Source: Rhodopseudomonas palustris JSC-3b (GTDB taxonomy: Bacteria > Pseudomonadota > Alphaproteobacteria > Rhizobiales > Xanthobacteraceae). From it: a stretch of DNA of 64,000 bases. Below are positions 61,068 through 64,000 of the stretch, piece after piece (within the stretch, counting starts at the first letter, position 1; the number at the start of each line of letters is the position of its first letter). Both the position numbers and the translations under genes were made by a program. Location: the NCBI GenBank assembly GCA_000504425.1, contig KI632513.1:3735510-3799509 (forward strand). The letters run 5' to 3'. The notes under the pieces are model-generated. The model had not been told where the DNA came from. It saw only the letters and a program-made list of their open reading frames with translations, and did no database searches.

Positions 61068-61670
61068 ATGTTGAAACAAATTCGTCCCGCGATCGTGTCG
61101 TTCACGATCCTCGCCGCCATCACCGGGCTCGGCTATCCGCTGGCGATCACCGGCATCGCGCAGCTGGTGATGCCGGAACAGGCCAATGGCAGCTTGATCA
61201 AACAGAACGGCCAAGTGATTGGCTCGGAACTGGTGGGTCAGGCCTTCACACAGGACAAGTACTTCCATGGTCGCCTCTCGGCGACCACCGGGCCTGATCC
61301 GCAGGATGCTTCAAAGTCGGTCGCCGCACCCTACAATGCCGCCAATTCGATGGGCTCCAATCTCGGGCCGACCAGCGCGGCCTTGAAGGACCGGCTGACC
61401 GCCGATGTCGCTGCCGCCAAGAAGGAAAATCCGTCGGCCGAAGTGCCGGTCGATCTGGTGATGACGTCCAGCAGCGGCCTTGATCCGCACATCTCGCCGG
61501 ATAATGCGCTGTTCCAGGTGCCGCGTGTCGCCAAGGCGCGCGGCATCGACGAGGCCAAGCTCCGCGACCTGGTGCAAAGCCAGATCGAGGATCGCGACTT
61601 GGGAATTTTTGGCGAGCTGCGCGTCAATGTACTGAAACTGAACCTGGCTCTCGATAGGATGGGGTCCTGA
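61068..61670 (+). CDS. kdpC: K+-transporting ATPase subunit KdpC
   Basis: A 200-residue subunit with one N-terminal membrane helix (about 9-32) and a periplasmic domain with the conserved [19 protein letters not shown] and [20 protein letters not shown] blocks. It bridges KdpA and KdpB. The ATG at 61068 is 12 bases after the kdpB stop. kdpD follows after 16 bases. Confidence 0.96.
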   Translation: MLKQIRPAIVSFTILAAITGLGYPLAITGIAQLVMPEQANGSLIKQNGQVIGSELVGQAFTQDKYFHGRLSATTGPDPQDASKSVAAPYNAANSMGSNLGPTSAALKDRLTADVAAAKKENPSAEVPVDLVMTSSSGLDPHISPDNALFQVPRVAKARGIDEAKLRDLVQSQIEDRDLGIFGELRVNVLKLNLALDRMGS

Positions 61671-61686
61671 AGAGAGCGGATAAAGG

Positions 61687-64000
61687 ATGTCGAACTCCTC
61701 CGATACAGTGCGGGCGTCGCCAGATGCGTTGCTGGCGATGGCCCGCAAGGAAGGGCGCGGTCGGCTGAAGATCTTTCTTGGCGCCGCGCCTGGCGTCGGC
61801 AAGACCTTTGCGATGCTGAACGCCGCGCATAGCGAAAAGGCCAGCGGCCGCGATGTGGTCGCTGGCCTGATCGAAACGCACGGCCGTAAGGAAACCGAGC
61901 AACTGCTCGCCGACCTCGAAGTGCTGCCGCGGCATCGGATCGTGTACCGCAATCAGATGATGCGGGAATTCGATATCGACGCCGCGCTGGCGCGGCGGCC
62001 GAGTCTGCTGCTGGTCGATGAATATGCCCACACCAATGTGCCGGGCTCGCGCCATCCCAAGCGCTGGCAGGACATTGACGAACTGTTGGCGGCGGGCATC
62101 GATGTCTGGACCACGCTCAACATCCAGCACCTCGAAAGCCTGAACGATGTGGTGCTGCGCATCAGCAAGGTGCGGGTGCGCGAGACCGTGCCCGACAAGG
62201 TGTTCGATCTTGCCGACGAGATCGTGCTGGTCGATCTGCCGCCCGATGAGCTGCTCAAGCGGCTCGCCGAAGGCAAGGTCTATGTTCAGGACACCGCGGC
62301 GCGCGCGGTCGAGCATTTCTTCAAGCCGCATAATCTGACCGCACTACGCGAATTGGCGCTGCGGCGCGCCGCCGAGCGCGTCGATGCCGCGTTGGTCGAG
62401 CGTATGCAGGCGCAGGCGATCGAAGGGCCATGGGCCGCCGGCGAGCGCATTCTCGCTTGCATCGGGCCTGATCCGGCCTCGCCCGGCGTGGTGCGCTGCG
62501 CCAAGCGGCTGGCCGATCTGATGGATGCGCCGTGGTTTGCCGTCACCGTGGAGCGGCCGGGCTCCAATCATGATCCGCGCCGGCGCAAATGCACCGATGA
62601 TGCGATGAAACTGGCGGAAAGCCTCGGTGCCGAAGTGCACACGCTGACCGGCACCGATTTCCCTGACGAGTTGCTGCGCTTTGCACGCTTCGAGAACGTT
62701 ACCCAGATCGTGATCGGCCGGCCGCATGGCAGCCTGCGGCAGTGGCTGCGGCTGTCGCTGCCGCAGGAAATGGCACGGCGCTCGCGCGATATCGCCGTGC
62801 ATCTCGTGCCGCGCGGCGGCGATCATGCGCCATCGTTCAAGCTATCGCTGGCGGCACGGCTCAATGCGTCGCCGCCCGCGCATTTTCTGTATGCCACCGT
62901 CGCGGTGGTCGCCGCGGTGTTTGCGGGCAATCTGGTGGCCCATGCGGTGCCGACGCCCAATCTGTCGATCGTGTTTCTGATGGCGGTGCTGTTCAGCGCC
63001 ATCAAATCCGGAGTCGGCCCGGCGATCTATGCCTCGGTGCTGTCGTTCTTTGCCTACAACTTCTTCTTCATTCCGCCGCTGCACACCTTCACGGTCGCCG
63101 AGCCTTATGAGCTCTTGGCGCTGATGATGTATCTGATGGTGGCGATCGTCAGCGCCACGCTCGCTGGCCGGCTGCGCGGCCAGGTGCGCGTCTCCGCCAA
63201 TCGGGTACGCGCGATGCGCCGGCTTTATGAGTTCAGCCGCCGGCTGTCGGGGCTGGCGACGCCGGAAACCATTGCAGAGGGCGCCGCGAGCGAGATCTGC
63301 GCCAGCCTGGCGCGGCCGGTGCTGGTGCTGCTGCCCGCAGGCGATGATCTCGCGCTCGCAGCGGCCTGGCCGCCCGATGACGCCATGGACGAAGCGGCGA
63401 TGACCGCGGCGCGCTGGGCGTTCAATCACAACGAGCCGGCTGGCACCGACACCGGCACGCTGCCGCTGCTACCCTGGCTGTTTCTGCCGATCCGCACCGG
63501 CAACACCACCTATGGCGTGATCGGCGTCGGCCGCGATGACGAAGCGCCCTCGCTCGATTCCGAAGCGCGTACGCTGCTCGATACGCTGACGGAACAGACC
63601 GCGGCGGCGCTGGAGCGCTCCTCGCTGAGCCGCGAAATGATAAGGGCGCGCACCGCGACCGAAGCGGAGCGGGTGCGCAATACGCTGCTGGCGTCGATCT
63701 CGCATGATTTCCGCACGCCGCTGTCGTCGATCCTGGGCTCGGCGACCAGCCTGCTCAGCTATGGCGACAAGATCGATGAGGCCGGCAAGCGCGATCTGCT
63801 GGGCAACATCCGGCAGGAGGCCGAAGGGCTCGATGAGATGGTGCGCAACCTGCTATCGATCACCCGTATCGAAGCCGGTGCGCTCGAGCTGCGCTGCGAT
63901 TGGCTCGATCTGCGCGAGATCGTCGCGCGGGTGATCGGCGCCGAGCGGCGGCGCGGCGCGCGCCAGACCATGGATATCGCGCTGCCGGCGGAGCTGCCGC
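61687..64000 (+). CDS. kdpD: Sensor histidine kinase KdpD, partial (5-prime 771 codons)
   Basis: Truncated by the window end. The KdpD N-terminal domain has Walker A GAAPGVGKT (32-40) and the downstream DELAHTNVPGSRHPKRWQD-like block (here DEYAHTNVPGSRHPKRWQDI). A Usp-like domain (about 250-375) precedes four closely spaced helices (DUF4118, about 400-500), a GAF-like region, and a HisKA helix with the phosphorylated histidine H673 in ISHDFRTPLSSILG. The catalytic ATP-binding domain lies beyond the end. KdpD controls the kdp operon with KdpE, which should follow. AAAGG is six bases before the ATG. Confidence 0.95.
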   Translation, partial: MSNSSDTVRASPDALLAMARKEGRGRLKIFLGAAPGVGKTFAMLNAAHSEKASGRDVVAGLIETHGRKETEQLLADLEVLPRHRIVYRNQMMREFDIDAALARRPSLLLVDEYAHTNVPGSRHPKRWQDIDELLAAGIDVWTTLNIQHLESLNDVVLRISKVRVRETVPDKVFDLADEIVLVDLPPDELLKRLAEGKVYVQDTAARAVEHFFKPHNLTALRELALRRAAERVDAALVERMQAQAIEGPWAAGERILACIGPDPASPGVVRCAKRLADLMDAPWFAVTVERPGSNHDPRRRKCTDDAMKLAESLGAEVHTLTGTDFPDELLRFARFENVTQIVIGRPHGSLRQWLRLSLPQEMARRSRDIAVHLVPRGGDHAPSFKLSLAARLNASPPAHFLYATVAVVAAVFAGNLVAHAVPTPNLSIVFLMAVLFSAIKSGVGPAIYASVLSFFAYNFFFIPPLHTFTVAEPYELLALMMYLMVAIVSATLAGRLRGQVRVSANRVRAMRRLYEFSRRLSGLATPETIAEGAASEICASLARPVLVLLPAGDDLALAAAWPPDDAMDEAAMTAARWAFNHNEPAGTDTGTLPLLPWLFLPIRTGNTTYGVIGVGRDDEAPSLDSEARTLLDTLTEQTAAALERSSLSREMIRARTATEAERVRNTLLASISHDFRTPLSSILGSATSLLSYGDKIDEAGKRDLLGNIRQEAEGLDEMVRNLLSITRIEAGALELRCDWLDLREIVARVIGAERRRGARQTMDIALPAELP

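Overview
The window is high-GC alphaproteobacterial chromosome. Gene content and order (zapA-DUF4164-transketolase-gap-pgk-fba-thiE, tolQRAB/pal/cpoB-tilS-ftsH, glcDEF, kdpFABCD, a lysine/alanine-rich histone H1-like protein, dispersed palindromic intergenic repeats) point to the Bradyrhizobium/Rhodopseudomonas group (Nitrobacteraceae), most likely a Rhodopseudomonas palustris-like strain. This is inferred from gene order and protein style. No rRNA, tRNA or CRISPR array was recognised.

Region 1 (1-4.5 kb): a Bcr/CflA-type drug exporter, a PhnB-like VOC protein, a Phd/VapC toxin-antitoxin pair, zapA and a DUF4164 coiled-coil protein, all on the minus strand. They are followed by a badly decayed transketolase pseudogene. 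Region 2 (4.5-11 kb): gap, pgk, class I fba, thiE, a secreted Sel1-repeat protein and an inositol-monophosphatase family gene, all plus strand. Region 3 (11-15 kb): an SDR oxidoreductase, a possible 33-aa membrane peptide, a YciI-like protein, a TetR regulator with a perfect palindrome over its start codon, and a DUF2852 membrane protein preceded by another perfect palindrome.

Region 4 (15-30 kb): the Tol-Pal cell-envelope system, with a Tat-type signal on TolB. The cluster is split: between tolB and pal lie about 6.3 kb holding a PglC/PglD/PglE-like sugar-modification cassette (minus strand, less GC-rich), a membrane GGDEF-EAL protein and a FeeM/LuxI-like acyltransferase. pal, cpoB, tilS and ftsH follow. 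Region 5 (30-36.3 kb): a TetR regulator, glycolate oxidase glcD-glcE-glcF (with palindromic repeats between glcD and glcE) and the H1-like protein.

Region 6 (36.8-46.2 kb): a TorF-type porin, an SbmA/BacA-type peptide ABC transporter (BclA-like), a META-like secreted protein, and a divergent TetR / HlyD-RbbA-YhhJ-type ABC export operon. Region 7 (46.4-50.3 kb): a PAS protein overlapping a methyl-accepting chemotaxis protein (a split Aer-like energy-taxis receptor), cytochrome b561 and a CHAD-domain protein. Region 8 (50.3-55.2 kb): a BigR/SqrR-type thiol-switch ArsR regulator that shares a compact divergent promoter/operator with a DUF2892 membrane protein and leads a two-gene RND efflux operon.

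Region 9 (55.2-64 kb): a complete IS4-family insertion sequence sits inside a copy of a dispersed repeat, with an 11-bp target duplication. After it come a 27-aa membrane peptide gene, kdpF, kdpA, kdpB, kdpC and the first 771 codons of kdpD, which runs off the window.
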